Source of the DNA: Mixophyes australis
Taxonomy: Eukaryota > Chordata > Amphibia > Anura > Limnodynastidae
DNA: 64,000 nucleotides
Reading direction: 5' to 3'
Assembly (NCBI GenBank): GCA_036250195.1
Contig: JAVHZZ010000006.1
Coordinates: forward strand, 77,005,369-77,069,368
Shown here: piece by piece, positions 18,728 to 28,588 of the stretch
Position numbering within the stretch: position 1 is the first letter of the stretch
Layout of the letters: every line of letters starts with the position of its first letter
The notes under the pieces: model-generated
Told to the model about the DNA's origin: nothing
The model's input: only the letters and a program-made list of their open reading frames with translations
The model's database searches: none
Translations under genes and position numbers: made by a program

Positions 18728-21724
18728 CTACTGAGGCAAGATGTCGTCCTCATCCTCAACCTCTGATTCCTCTCCCCCTACAGTGTGTACTTCCTCCTCA
18801 TCACACATTATCAATTCGTCCCTGCTGGACTCCACAACCACAGGTCCCTCTGTAGTATCTGGAGGGCAGTGCTGTACTTCATTGAGGAATTGATTATTCA
18901 TTTTTATAAACATCATTTTTTCAACGTTGTGAGGAAGCAACCTCCTTCGCCGCTCACTGACCAGGTTCCCCGCTGCACTAAAAACTCTTTCCGAGTACAC
19001 ACTGGAGGGGGGACAACTCAGGTAAAATAGAGCCAGTTTGTACAGGGGCTTCCAAACTGCCTTTTTTTCCTGCCAGTAACAATATGGACTGTCTGACATG
19101 TCTACTTGGATGGTGTCAGCAAAGTAATCATCCACAATTTTTTCTATTGTCACAGCATCCAATGCAGCGAGAGTAGACATGTCTGCAATGGTTGGCAGGT
19201 CCTTCAGTCCGGACCAGATGTTATCAGCATCCCCGCCAGTGCCTCTTTTGGGAAAACTGAGCTTTTTCCTCGCAGCCATAGATGTGGAAGAAAATGAGGG
19301 TGGAGCTGTTGGCATGTCACGGTCCTCTTCAGAGGACAATCTCCTGACCAGCAGGTCTTTGCACCGCTGTAGACTTGTGTCCGCCGGAAACAGAGACACA
19401 ACATACGCTTTAAACCGAGGATCGAGCACGGTGGCCAGAATGTATTCCTCTGACTTTAAAAGAGTGACCACCCTCGGATCCTGGCAAAGCGTACGAAGGG
19501 CTACATCCACAAGAGCTACATGCTTGCTGTAATCGCAATGGCTTACCAGCTCCTCCCTCACTTTCTCCAGCTGCTTCTGCAACAGCCTGATCAGGGGAAT
19601 GACCTGACTCAAGCTGGCAGTGTCGGAACTGACTTCTCGTGTGGCAAGTTCAAATGGCTGCAGAACCTTGCACAACACGGAAATCAGTCTCCACTGCGCT
19701 TGACTCAGGCGCATCCCCACTCCTTTGCCTATGTCGTAGGTGGCTGTGTAGGCCTGAATGGCCTTTTGCTGCTCCTCCATCCTCTGCAGCATATAGAGGG
19801 TGGAGTTCCAGCGCGTCACAACCTCTTGTTTGAGGTGATGGCAGGGCAGGTTCAAGCTTTTTTGATGTGCCTCTAGTCTGCGGTAGTCACTGGCTGAATG
19901 CCGAAAGTGTCCAGCAATTTTGCGGGCCACCGCAAGCATCTCCTGCACACCCCTGTCACTCTTGAGGTAATGCTGCACCACCAAATTAATGGTGTGGGCA
20001 AAACATGGGACGTGCTGGAAATTGCCCATATTTAATGCCCGCACAATGTTACTGGCATTGTCTGACACCACAAATCCCCATGAGAGTCTAAGTGGGGTAA
20101 GCCACTGGGAGATAATTTCCCTCATTTTCTCTAATATGTTGTCAGCGTTGTGCCTCTTATTAAAGCCTGTAATGCACAATGTTGCCTGCCTTTGCATGAG
20201 CAGCCATTTTGTAGATGCTGCTACTGATGCAGCTGTTGCTGTTGCTGCGGAAGGGGATGCATCTACCCAGTGGGCTGTCACAGTCATATAGTCCTTCGTT
20301 TGCCCAGAACCACTTGTCCACATGTCCGTGGTTAAGTGGACAGTGGGTACAACCGCATTTTTAAGAGCACTGAGGACACTTGATCGTACTTCTCTGTACA
20401 TTTTTGGTATCGCCTGCCTAGTGAAGTGGAATCTCGAGGGGATTTGGTACCGGGGACACAATACCTCCATCAACCCTCTAAATCCCACTCCACTGATGGC
20501 GGACACCGGGCGCACGTCTAACACCAACATTGCAGTTACAGCCGCAGTTATACGCTTTGCAATAGGGTGACTACTATCGTATTTGGTGGTCATGGCAAAC
20601 GACTGTTGGACGGTCAATTGTTTGGTGAAAGACTTAGCGGTCTTACGACTTCCCCTCTGGGAAGATGACCGACTAACAGCAGCAACAGCAGCAGTGGCAG
20701 TAGTAGGCGTACCGCTGCAGGATTCCTCGGATGAATCCCGTATTGAGGAGGACTCAGTCTGGCTGCTGACTTGGGCTGCAGGACTGAATCTGATGGAGAT
20801 TGTGGAGGAAGTTGACGAGGAGGGTGTTGCTGGTGTGTATCCAACTGGACCACGGGATTTAGGTGTCCCTGTACCGATGAGGGTCCTAGCCCCAGTTCCT
20901 GAACTAACCACTGAACTATGAAGGTTATTCAGGTGACGTATAAGGGAGGATGTTCCTAAGTGGGCAAGATCCTTACCCCTGCTTATTTGAGCTTTACATA
21001 AGCTACATATTGCCATACATTGGTTGTCTGGATTTGGATAAAAATAACTCCAGACCGAAGAGGTGCATTTTTTGGTCTTCTGACCAGGCATGACGATGGG
21101 CTTTTTCATCCCATGGACATCAGCTGTTTCCCCCCCTGGTGCCTCATTTACAATAACCACATCACCATCCTCATCATCAAGTTCCTCCACAGCGCCAGCT
21201 ACATCATCAATAGCCTCCTCCCGAGCCACCTCTTCCCGTACAGTGATGGGAAGGTCAGGCTTGACAACCACCAACACCCTTGGACTCGCCTTGGGGATTT
21301 GTGATAATTTCTCTTTAGAAGGCAGAGTTGTTTGCTGTTTTGTTGCTGACAGCATAACTCTCTTCAATTTTTTGTAGGGGGGGGGAGGAGGAGGAGGGCT
21401 AAGATCCGTGGGTGAAGCTGAACCACTAGTCATGAACACGGGCCAGGGCCTAAGCCGTTCCTTGCCACTCCGTGTCGTAAATGGCATATTGGCAACTTTA
21501 CGTTTCTCCTCAGATGATTTTAAGTTTCTCTTTTTGCTACTTTTTCTTAACTTGGGCTTTTTGGATTTTACATGCCCGGTACTACGAGATTGGGCATCGG
21601 GCTTGGAAGACGACGTTGATGGCATTTCATCGTCTATGTCATGACTAGTGGCAGCAGCTTCAGCATTAGGAGGAAGTGGGTCTTGATCTTTCCCTACTTT
21701 ATCCTCCAAATTTTTGGTCTCCAT
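18728..21724 (-). CDS. hAT-A transposase, intact
   Basis: This nuclear DNA-binding enzyme would excise and reinsert hAT-A. The open frame extends to 21736, but the likely start is the ATG at 21724 (METKN), which parallels MDSKQ in hAT-B. Residue numbers below count from 21736. It has a basic N-terminal region (KSKKPKLRKSSKKR), a proline run near 114-120, an acidic stretch (~183-195), and a BED zinc finger at about 222-273 (C244, C247, H268, H273). The RNase H-like core carries D471 (TTDMWTSG), D559 (VSDNASN) and E916 (YSERVFS), with the R642-W643 motif between. A C-terminal hAT dimerisation block (YWQEKKAVWKPLYKLALFYL onward) and an acidic tail follow. It has no stop or frameshift and is related to Ac/ZBED-type hAT transposases. 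Confidence 0.96.
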   Translation of the reverse strand: METKNLEDKVGKDQDPLPPNAEAAATSHDIDDEMPSTSSSKPDAQSRSTGHVKSKKPKLRKSSKKRNLKSSEEKRKVANMPFTTRSGKERLRPWPVFMTSGSASPTDLSPPPPPPPYKKLKRVMLSATKQQTTLPSKEKLSQIPKASPRVLVVVKPDLPITVREEVAREEAIDDVAGAVEELDDEDGDVVIVNEAPGGETADVHGMKKPIVMPGQKTKKCTSSVWSYFYPNPDNQCMAICSLCKAQISRGKDLAHLGTSSLIRHLNNLHSSVVSSGTGARTLIGTGTPKSRGPVGYTPATPSSSTSSTISIRFSPAAQVSSQTESSSIRDSSEESCSGTPTTATAAVAAVSRSSSQRGSRKTAKSFTKQLTVQQSFAMTTKYDSSHPIAKRITAAVTAMLVLDVRPVSAISGVGFRGLMEVLCPRYQIPSRFHFTRQAIPKMYREVRSSVLSALKNAVVPTVHLTTDMWTSGSGQTKDYMTVTAHWVDASPSAATATAASVAASTKWLLMQRQATLCITGFNKRHNADNILEKMREIISQWLTPLRLSWGFVVSDNASNIVRALNMGNFQHVPCFAHTINLVVQHYLKSDRGVQEMLAVARKIAGHFRHSASDYRRLEAHQKSLNLPCHHLKQEVVTRWNSTLYMLQRMEEQQKAIQAYTATYDIGKGVGMRLSQAQWRLISVLCKVLQPFELATREVSSDTASLSQVIPLIRLLQKQLEKVREELVSHCDYSKHVALVDVALRTLCQDPRVVTLLKSEEYILATVLDPRFKAYVVSLFPADTSLQRCKDLLVRRLSSEEDRDMPTAPPSFSSTSMAARKKLSFPKRGTGGDADNIWSGLKDLPTIADMSTLAALDAVTIEKIVDDYFADTIQVDMSDSPYCYWQEKKAVWKPLYKLALFYLSCPPSSVYSERVFSAAGNLVSERRRRLLPHNVEKMMFIKMNNQFLNEVQHCPPDTTEGPVVVESSRDELIMCDEEEVHTVGGEESEVEDEDDILPQ

Positions 21725-21740
21725 TATATGTAGCACAAGA

Positions 21741-22996
21741 TACTGCAGAATGTGTGAACTTGGTAATATTGCAGTACCAATGGACTTATACTGCTGGATT
21801 GGTTTTGCAAATTTGGTTATAATTATTATATATTTTTTTTTTTTTACTTTTTTTTTATTTTTAAAAAACTTGGGAATAGTGGGGAAATAACTATGCCCTT
21901 AGAAGCACAGAGCACAGGACACAGCACCACTGGACTGAACAGGACACGGCACAGGACCCAGCAGCACTACGGAACTCAGCAGGACAGAGCACAGGACACA
22001 GCACCACTGGACTGATACTGCAGAATGTGTGAACTTGGTAATATTGCAGTACCAATGGACTTATAATGCTGGATTGGTTTTGCAAATTTGGTTATAATTA
22101 TTATATATTTTTTTTTTTTTTAAATTTTTTATTTTTTTTTACTTTTTTTTTATTTTTTAAAAACTTGGGAATAATGGGGAAATAACTATGCCCTTAGAAG
22201 CACAGAGCACAGGACACAGCACCACTGGACTGAACAGGACACGGCACAGGACCCAGCAGCACTACGGAACTCAGCAGGACAGAGCACAGGACACAGCACC
22301 ACTGGACTGATACTGCAGAATGTGTAAACTTTGTAATATTGCAGTACCACTGGACTTTTACTGCTGAATGTGTGAACTTGGTAATATTGCAGTACCAATG
22401 GGCTTATACTGCAGGATTGGTTTTGCAAATTTGGTTATAATTATTATATATTTTTTTTTTTTTTAAATTTTTTATTTTTTTTTACTTTTTTTTTATTTTT
22501 TAAAAACTTGGGAATAATGGGGAAATAACTATGCCCTTAGAAGCACAGAGCACAGGACACAGCACCACTGGACTGAACAGGACACGGCACAGGACCCAGC
22601 AGCACTACGGAACTCAGCAGGACAGAGCACAGGACACAGCACCACTGGACTGATACTGCAGAATGTGTAAACTTTGTAATATTGCAGTACCACTGGACTT
22701 TTACTGCTGAATGTGTGAACTTGGTAATATTGCAGTACCAATGGGCTTATACTGCAGGATTGGTTGTGCAAATTTTGTGGTAATTAAAAAATATTAAAGT
22801 AGTTTTTGGTATTTTTTAAAAAAACTTTTTTTTATTTTTTTAAACACAGGGGAATATTGGGGAAATAACTATGCCCTTAGAAGCACAGAGCACAGGACAC
22901 AGCACCACTGGACTGAACAGGACACAGCACAGGACCCAGCAGCACCACTGACCTCAGAAGGACAGAGCACAGCACACAGCACCACTGGACTGATAC
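21741..22996. repeat. Four 295-343-bp leader repeats of hAT-A
   Basis: The marker ACTATGCCCTTAGAAGCACA recurs near 21891, 22186, 22529 and 22869. Units combine TTGGTAATATTGCAGTACCA, a long T/A tract and CACAGCACCACTGGACTG. They lie between promoter and transposase start, so they would be in the leader. Small minus-strand frames rich in Cys/Leu/Val here are products of the repeat. Shorter relatives of the CACTGGACT part occur in the derivative at 40273-41013. Confidence 0.9.
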
Positions 22997-22999
22997 TGC

Positions 23000-23135
23000 A
23001 GAACACAGCACAGCACAGCACAGCACAGCACAGCACAGCACAGCACAGCACTAAACAGCACAGCACAGCACAGCACTAAACAGCACAGAACTAAACAGTA
23101 CAGAACTAAACAGCACAGAACTAAACAGCACAGAG
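23000..23135. repeat. CAGCA-type simple repeat
   Basis: CAGCACAGCACAGCACAGCA repeats grade into ACTAAACAGCACAGAACTAAA repeats. This is low-complexity sequence at the promoter-proximal end of the hAT-A leader, probably grown from the CAGCAC motif of the 343-bp units. Confidence 0.85.
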
Positions 23136-23180
23136 GACCACCTAACACACCCTCCCTCTACCCTGATCAATGCCCGAGTG

Positions 23181-23229
23181 AAGATGGCGGCGACTAGCGG
23201 GGAATTTATAGGATCCGAGTATCGCGAGA
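23181..23229 (-). promoter_or_regulatory. hAT-A promoter: CGCG box, TATA box, YY1-like site
   Basis: On the minus strand, in order, are TCTCGCGATA (23229-23220, nine of ten bases of the TCTCGCGAGA element bound by BANP), TATAAATT (23210-23203) and CGCCGCCATCTT (23192-23181, YY1-like). The module starts about 140 bp inside the right end. The derivative at 40413-40461 keeps the CGCG and YY1-like boxes with almost the same spacing, and hAT-B has the CGCG and TATA boxes. The motifs are seen; activity is inferred. Confidence 0.6.
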
Positions 23230-23377
23230 TCCGACAACGGGATTATGAGTCAGAGCCTCAGTTTCACTTTTGAATTTGGCGCCAATACCCGGATCTGTCT
23301 CGGATCCGACTCGGATCCGCAACGTTCGGGTGGGCTCGGATTTCAGAAATCCGAGTGCGCTCATCCCTATAATAAAT

Positions 23378-24069
23378 ACCGCTATTTCCTGTTTATTTTA
23401 TGGCATAACCCCTTTATACTAAGAAAAATTTAGAGATTAGAGTGTACTAAATGTTTCTATTTTCCTCTGATGTTTGTGAGATATCATTTACCAAGATTAT
23501 CTCTAGCCATCACTGTTGATGTTCTTAGAACATATATATCTTAGGTAAACTGCATATCCTGGATGCCATTTCTTCTCTTCACAATAACCTTTAATTGTCA
23601 TATTTTAACTTATCTAAGATAAAGACACAGAGACTGTATAAAGTGGCTAAATAGGTCACAGTGTATTAATAATTGAAAATTTGGTGGTGGAGAAAGTGCA
23701 CTGTGGGACAGCTAACCAACTGATTACTTGAACCCGGCATGGATGGTGAACCGACCTTAATCCACTAACTCAGGGAAATACTCCCTTACTGCTTGGCCGG
23801 TGCTAAATCTGGCATTAGAGTGACTACAACCACTCTAGACTAACAATCACGTGCCCTCATAAAGCAGGTTAAGGAATCCCCACATTAAAGGACCTTGGAA
23901 CATAGAATATTAAGTGTAAAGTTACAGAGGCACACAGGTCTGCGTTTAAGTGCTCTTGTCTATAGGAACTTTCTTGTCATAAACTGCCTATCCTGGATGC
24001 CTTTCCTTCTCCTTCACAATAACATTTAATTCTCATATCTTAACTTATCAAACATAACACAGACACAGA
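23378..24069. other. Unit 1 spacer after hAT-A
   Basis: No gene is seen. It continues 15588 directly, as shown by the matching unit 2 sequence (about 50161-50855). It contains a loose direct repeat (CTTAGGTAAACTGCATATCCTGGATGCC against AAACTGCCTATCCTGGATGCC). Confidence 0.7.
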
Positions 24070-24374
24070 GGGCCTGAGTCATTAGGGCAAAAAAGGAGTA
24101 AATGTTCTCTGGGACAAACCATGTTTCAATGCAAGGGGTGCAAATTAGTTTATTCTTTTGCACATAAATTAAATACTGGCTGTTTTTTCATCTAACACAC
24201 AAATACATAATAACTTTACACTGACATTTAATGTTGATCTAGGACATGCCCTACCTCAACTATAAATCTGTCCCCACATTTTAAATTTGCCTCCCCCTCC
24301 AATGCAACATGGTTTTGCCCAGGTGCAAATGATACTCCTTTTTTATGCTTTACTCCCCTTAATGACTCAGGCCC
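24070..24374. mobile_element. MITE with GGGCCTGAGTCATTA inverted ends (unit 1)
   Basis: The ends GGGCCTGAGTCATTAGGGC and CCCTTAATGACTCAGGCCC are inverted over ~305 bp. Flanks repeat CAGAG or AGA depending on the exact boundary. The element is shared with unit 2 (50856-51161), so it was present before the duplication. It shares internal TGCAAGGGGTGCAAATTAGT with the element at 13226-13411. Confidence 0.8.
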
Positions 24375-24674
24375 AGAGACTGTATAACATGGCTAAATAG
24401 GTCACAGTTTATTAATCATTTAAAACTTGGTAGCAGAGAACCCATATGAAGGTAAAAACCCACCAAAAAACCCGGAGACACACCACTAATCATAAACGAA
24501 AACAACACAAATTCCTGTCCCTGAAAACAAAATGTCCTAAGAATTACTGGGCTGGTGGCTCAATACCTGCCGCTGTGCAGAACCTGTGGGTTCTTAGTGG
24601 AAAGATACAAAAATATTAAAGACAGCGCTGGACATTAAAAAACTCAAGAATTGAATCCATGAAACTAATAAAAT

Positions 24675-24973
24675 CATACTTGCCAACTCTCCCGGAATGT
24701 CCGGGAGACTCCCACATTTTGCGAGAGTCTCCCGTACTCCAGGGAGAGTATGGTAATTTCCCTGATCTGCCCACTTCCTAGTGAAGTGGGCAGAATTCGT
24801 TTCAAAAGCTGCGATTCCCGCGCTTGACCCCGCCCCCGATGTAAAATGACGCGATTTGCGTCATTACGTCACGGGGCGGGCTAAAATGACGTGATTCCCC
24901 AAGCCCTGCCCCCTACACGCCCACCTCCCCCTTCCAGCTCCCGGAAGAAGATTATTAAATGTTGGCAAGTATG
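24675..24973. mobile_element. hAT-type MITE, CATACTTGCCAAC ends (unit 1)
   Basis: The ends CATACTTGCCAAC and GTTGGCAAGTATG are perfect inverted repeats, flanked by the 8-bp duplication AATAAAAT (24667-24674 and 24974-24981), which indicates hAT mobilisation. The interior is GC-rich, with CCCGGAATGTCCGGGAGACT at the left. It is shared with unit 2 (51462-51761), so it predates the duplication. It has no coding capacity. Confidence 0.88.
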
Positions 24974-27486
24974 AATAAAATCAAATGAGCTTTATTAAAA
25001 AACGAATATAACACAATACACAATTCTACTATAAAAGAATTGGTAAAAGTAAGTAGATCAGTGCACTGATTGAAACACCATTAACAAGATTTTGAACTGG
25101 TAAAAAACCTGTAATGTTATATTAATAAAAGGGTTGTCTCGCTGTTCTGATAGCAGTACAAGTCCAGATATATTAAACACGTGTATTAAACCTCCCTGTA
25201 TTGATGAATGATGGAAACATCCTATTGCATAGCCTAATTCCTTTATCAATTATGACTTTGTTATTTAGTTCATCAGAATATGAAAGTACCCAAACAGTAA
25301 AGCTGATGCTGTTCTACAGCTTTCTTGAATATAATAAGTTGAAATTTACACAATCGTGGGGATGGTAAAATGATGAAGAAACTATATATACATACAAACA
25401 TATATATAAATATATATATTATATATTATATTAAGGTTGCATCTAATGAACGTCATTCCGCCATGTTAAATCTGTGAGAGGGGGGCATGGTGTTTGAGGG
25501 GCTACATTTTAAAAAGTATTAAATCTATTAAGCTGAAATTTGGTATACGATGGAGAGCTGTGCACAGGTGCCGCATGCCAAATCTCTAGAAAAAAAAGAA
25601 TAAAAAATGACAAATTAGGAATAATCTAAACTTCAAAATATCGCCATTTTTTTCCACTTCCTGTTTTGCAATAGTCACCATTTTTCTGTTTTCTTTGAGG
25701 AGAGTATAACTCAGTGTACAGGGCTTTTAAAGACTTGGGGTATGTTTTGTTAGAAAGCTATTAGGGCTGAGGAGTGCCTTTGATGGTTTCCAACTTTGAG
25801 AAGCTTATAGTTTCTTACAATTTGGTATAATATGCCCCATTTTAAAGATAGGGGATTTCACAGAATTTTATAATATTGCACATGTCAGATAGAGGTGTGC
25901 TGGGCCGGACTGGGACTAAAAATCAGCCCTGGCATTTAAAGCACACAGGCCCACCTCAGTTCCAGCAGTAAATAAACTGTGTTGTGGGTGTGGCCAACAT
26001 GGGGCATTGTGGCCATCTCAGGATGGTGTTACCTGTCATTTCCTATAGGATTCTGCTGAAGCCTCTCTGGCTTTAGCAGATTCCCACAGGAAATGTACAA
26101 TAACTTTTCCAAACAACAAACATAAATATTCCAGAATCTGATACAAGGTAAGTGCTGTGCTGCTTACCGATGCTAAGCTGCCAGTAAGCAGGAAAAAAAA
26201 CTTCGTTCCAGAGGGGTCACTTCGCCGCGGCTCCCAGTGTAGCCCAGTCATGATGCATCTTAGCGGTACATAAATATGCATCACTGCGATGTGCAGCGAT
26301 GCATATTTAGTTGTACCGCATCAAATTGATGCATAGACCCCAGTGTCCCTTGCCTTAGTATGATGTCAATGGTACCTACTGAGTTGACATTACCGCTGGA
26401 TTTGGTAATGAGAGCAGCAAGCGGTAGGTTGGCTACTGACTGAAATGGATCCTAGTGTGTGCGTGTGGCAGGGACTGATGTGAATATCACACACTTTCTG
26501 TACAGGACCACACAATAAATTCTCCACATATGAATGATGAGCTGACAGCAAGATGAAACAGTTACTGGTCATGCAGATATTTTTATTGAACAACAAACTC
26601 TTCTTTTCAGTTCCACCACTTTCTATATTTTATTACTGTGTTTCTCCCTTACTTACACTTGCCGTCTGTAGTACAAAGCTTGGGGAAAACCCTACCCCTC
26701 TATTCTGTTATTGGTATCATCCTGACTGCTTACTGGCTAGCTGTCTTTTGAAAACCATCCTATGTTGAGGTAGGGTGTAGAGGGACATGGAGTCACATTA
26801 CATGGTGCTGTGTGAGCAGTGTACAGCTGAAGCCCTTATCAAATACTGAGAAGAAAGGGACTGTGCAAAGGTGAGGACACCATAAAAAATTGTCGTCGCA
26901 GTGCTAGTAGTGACCGCATGACACAGTAATGATAACAGTTTTTAGCAGTTTAATGTAGTCAGGTTGATGAAAGCAAATCTTTGATTGCTGTGACTGCTCC
27001 CAATGTTCCAGATTGGAAATAAGGATATTTAGGCCACCCCCCCAGTCATCAAAGGTCACATCCTGATGAACCCAACCCAAACTCTTTGAGTCATTGAGTT
27101 ACAGCACATTTACTATACTAGCTCTACGTTATTAAATAAGGCGCATGTTATAGATTGCAAGTAAAAAAGGCTAGTACAATATCATACCTGGATCTCCATC
27201 TAGTAGAAAACCATATTTGCATGGAGAACCGAATGTGTATGACTTACAGACACGTGCATCTTGTACCCTCAACCACAGGAAGCCTTTTGTTTTGAGGGGT
27301 GTGGTCAGCCATCATAGAGGCGGGATTTGACACTAGAGGGGGATTGGTCAGTCCACGAAGGACAGCTAGCACCTTAGTGTAGTATATAAAGCATACAGTG
27401 TGTGTATAAAGAATACACAGTCTTGACCTGCCCCTTAGATTGGGCAGAACAGTCACCAAAAATCAGGATTGTCCCACTAGACCAGT
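24974..27486. other. Unit 1 spacer, no convincing gene
   Basis: This non-coding sequence contains an AT microsatellite (about 25385-25435), a segment around 25905-25960 that looks like a MITE end (GCTGGGCCGGACTGGGACTA), and a foldback at 26263-26319 whose arms GCGGTACATAAATATGCATC and GATGCATATTTAGTTGTACC are inverted. 27116-27136 (CTCTACGTTATTAAATAAGG) is the empty site of the SINE found in unit 2. Compared with unit 2 it lacks about 290 bp near 26930. Confidence 0.65.
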
Positions 27487-27625
27487 CTTGGCTAACCTGT
27501 GGCACTCCAGGTGTTGTGAAACTACAAGCCCCAGCATGCTTTGCCAATATATAGCAGCTTATTGCTGGAAGGGTATGCTTGGATTTGTAGTTTCACAACA
27601 CCTGGAGTATCACAAGTTAGCCAAG
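27487..27625. mobile_element. Foldback MITE carrying a ZNF143-like motif (unit 1)
   Basis: The arms CTTGGCTAACCTGTGGCACT and CACAAGTTAGCCAAG are inverted, and most of the 139 bp folds on itself. The left arm holds ACTACAAGCCCCAGCATGC, close to the vertebrate ZNF143/STAF site pattern ACTACAnnTCCCAGCATGC. The right arm holds a decayed mirror copy. It is shared with unit 2 (55735-55873). Confidence 0.75.
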
Positions 27626-28250
27626 TCTGCACTAGACTCAGAACATTTGACAGACTGTCCTACCTGTTGTTGTCACTTTTACCACCGGTGGCTGCTGGTT
27701 TCTTTAGTTGCGGCTTGTCTGAATACTGGAATGTTGAGGGCCCGATTTGGAAAAAAATAATGGGTACATTTAGAAACGCCGCCCATCCCTGCCATTAAAT
27801 CAACAGCACCCACATTTAATAATTAGGCCTCTCTCCAACCTCAACATTAAAGTAATAGTGCTCACATTTGATAAATAGATCTAATTCCATCCAACCAACC
27901 CCAACATTAAATTAATAGTATTCCCATTTAATAAATAAACCTATTACCCTCCCTCCAAACAGCCCCAGCAATAAATTAATAACATTTACGTTTAATACAT
28001 CCATTTTCCACGACCATTCCTAGCATTAAATAATTAATATTCACATTTAATAGATAGTCCTCCTCCCCACACTCAGCCCCACATTCAATTATAGACCCAA
28101 ACCACCTCAGCATTAAAGGTCCCATCACCTTCTCCCTATAGTGTTCTCTGTGCAGCCCCCTCTCATTATAGTTTAGCATAGGCAGCCGCCCCTCACTATA
28201 GTTTAGTATAGTCAGCCCCCCTATAGTTTAGTATAGATAGGCAGCCCCCC
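27626..28250. repeat. AT-rich ~55-bp degenerate tandem repeats (unit 1)
   Basis: From about 27780 a loose repeat combines CCAACATTAAATTAATAGTA, TTCCCATTTAATAAATAAAC and a C-rich spacer. It resumes at 30240-30440. From about 28130 short CACTATAGTTTAGTATAGTC-like repeats follow. No gene is seen. Confidence 0.7.
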
Positions 28251-28500
28251 TATGCCACATAGTAGTGCCCCCAAAACAATGTTATGCCACACAGTAGTGC
28301 CCCCAATTTTATGCCACACAATAGTGCCCCAATGTTATGCCATACAGTAGTGCCCCAATGTTATGCCACAAAGTAGTGTCCCCAATGTTATGCCACACAG
28401 TAGTGCCCCAATGTTATGCCACACAGTAGTGCCCCCAATGTTATGCCACACAGTAGTGCCCCCAATGTTATGCCACACAGTAGTGCCCTAAATGTTATGG
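28250..28500. repeat. 26-27-bp minisatellite (unit 1, about 9-10 units)
   Basis: The unit is ATGTTATGCCACACAGTAGT followed by GCCCCCA or GCCCCA. Unit 2 has about 15 units (56496-56910), so copy number changed after the duplication. Minus-strand frames rich in GITLGALLC are shadows of it. Confidence 0.9.
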
Positions 28501-28518
28501 CACGCAAGTGTCCCGAAT

Positions 28519-28519
28519 T

Positions 28520-28582
<63 letters not shown>
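28519..28582. repeat. CA/TA microsatellite (unit 1)
   Basis: A short CACACACA run leads into (TA)n interrupted by AAA. The unit 2 counterpart (about 56925-56978) has a longer CA part and shorter TA part. Confidence 0.92.

Positions 28583-28588
<6 letters not shown>

Larger units (their letters stand above)
15589..23369 (-). mobile_element. Full-length autonomous hAT transposon (hAT-A)
   Basis: This 7,781-bp element has terminal inverted repeats TAGGGATGTGCACCGG (left) and TAGGGATGAGCGCACTC (right, minus strand). It is flanked by the perfect 8-bp duplication TAATAAAT (15581-15588 and 23370-23377), typical of hAT. The empty site is present at the paralogous position in unit 2 (about 50140-50170). 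Read on the minus strand it has a right-end promoter, a leader with four ~300-bp repeats, an intact 1,002-codon transposase, a 3' hairpin, a duplicated 540-bp block, a transposase relic and a 77-bp array. Intact ends, a clean TSD and an open transposase make recent activity likely. Confidence 0.96.

Noticed and set aside
21891..23148. Minus-strand frames rich in Cys, Leu and Val
   Set aside because: They come from the CACAGCAC and CAGGACACAG repeats of the hAT-A leader and change with each repeat unit, with no independent coding signal.
26036..26768. Short frames shared by both units (about 26036-26768 and 52831-53563)
   Set aside because: Shared because the units are duplicates; they overlap a foldback and low-complexity sequence, and several differences hit conserved positions with no sign of constraint.
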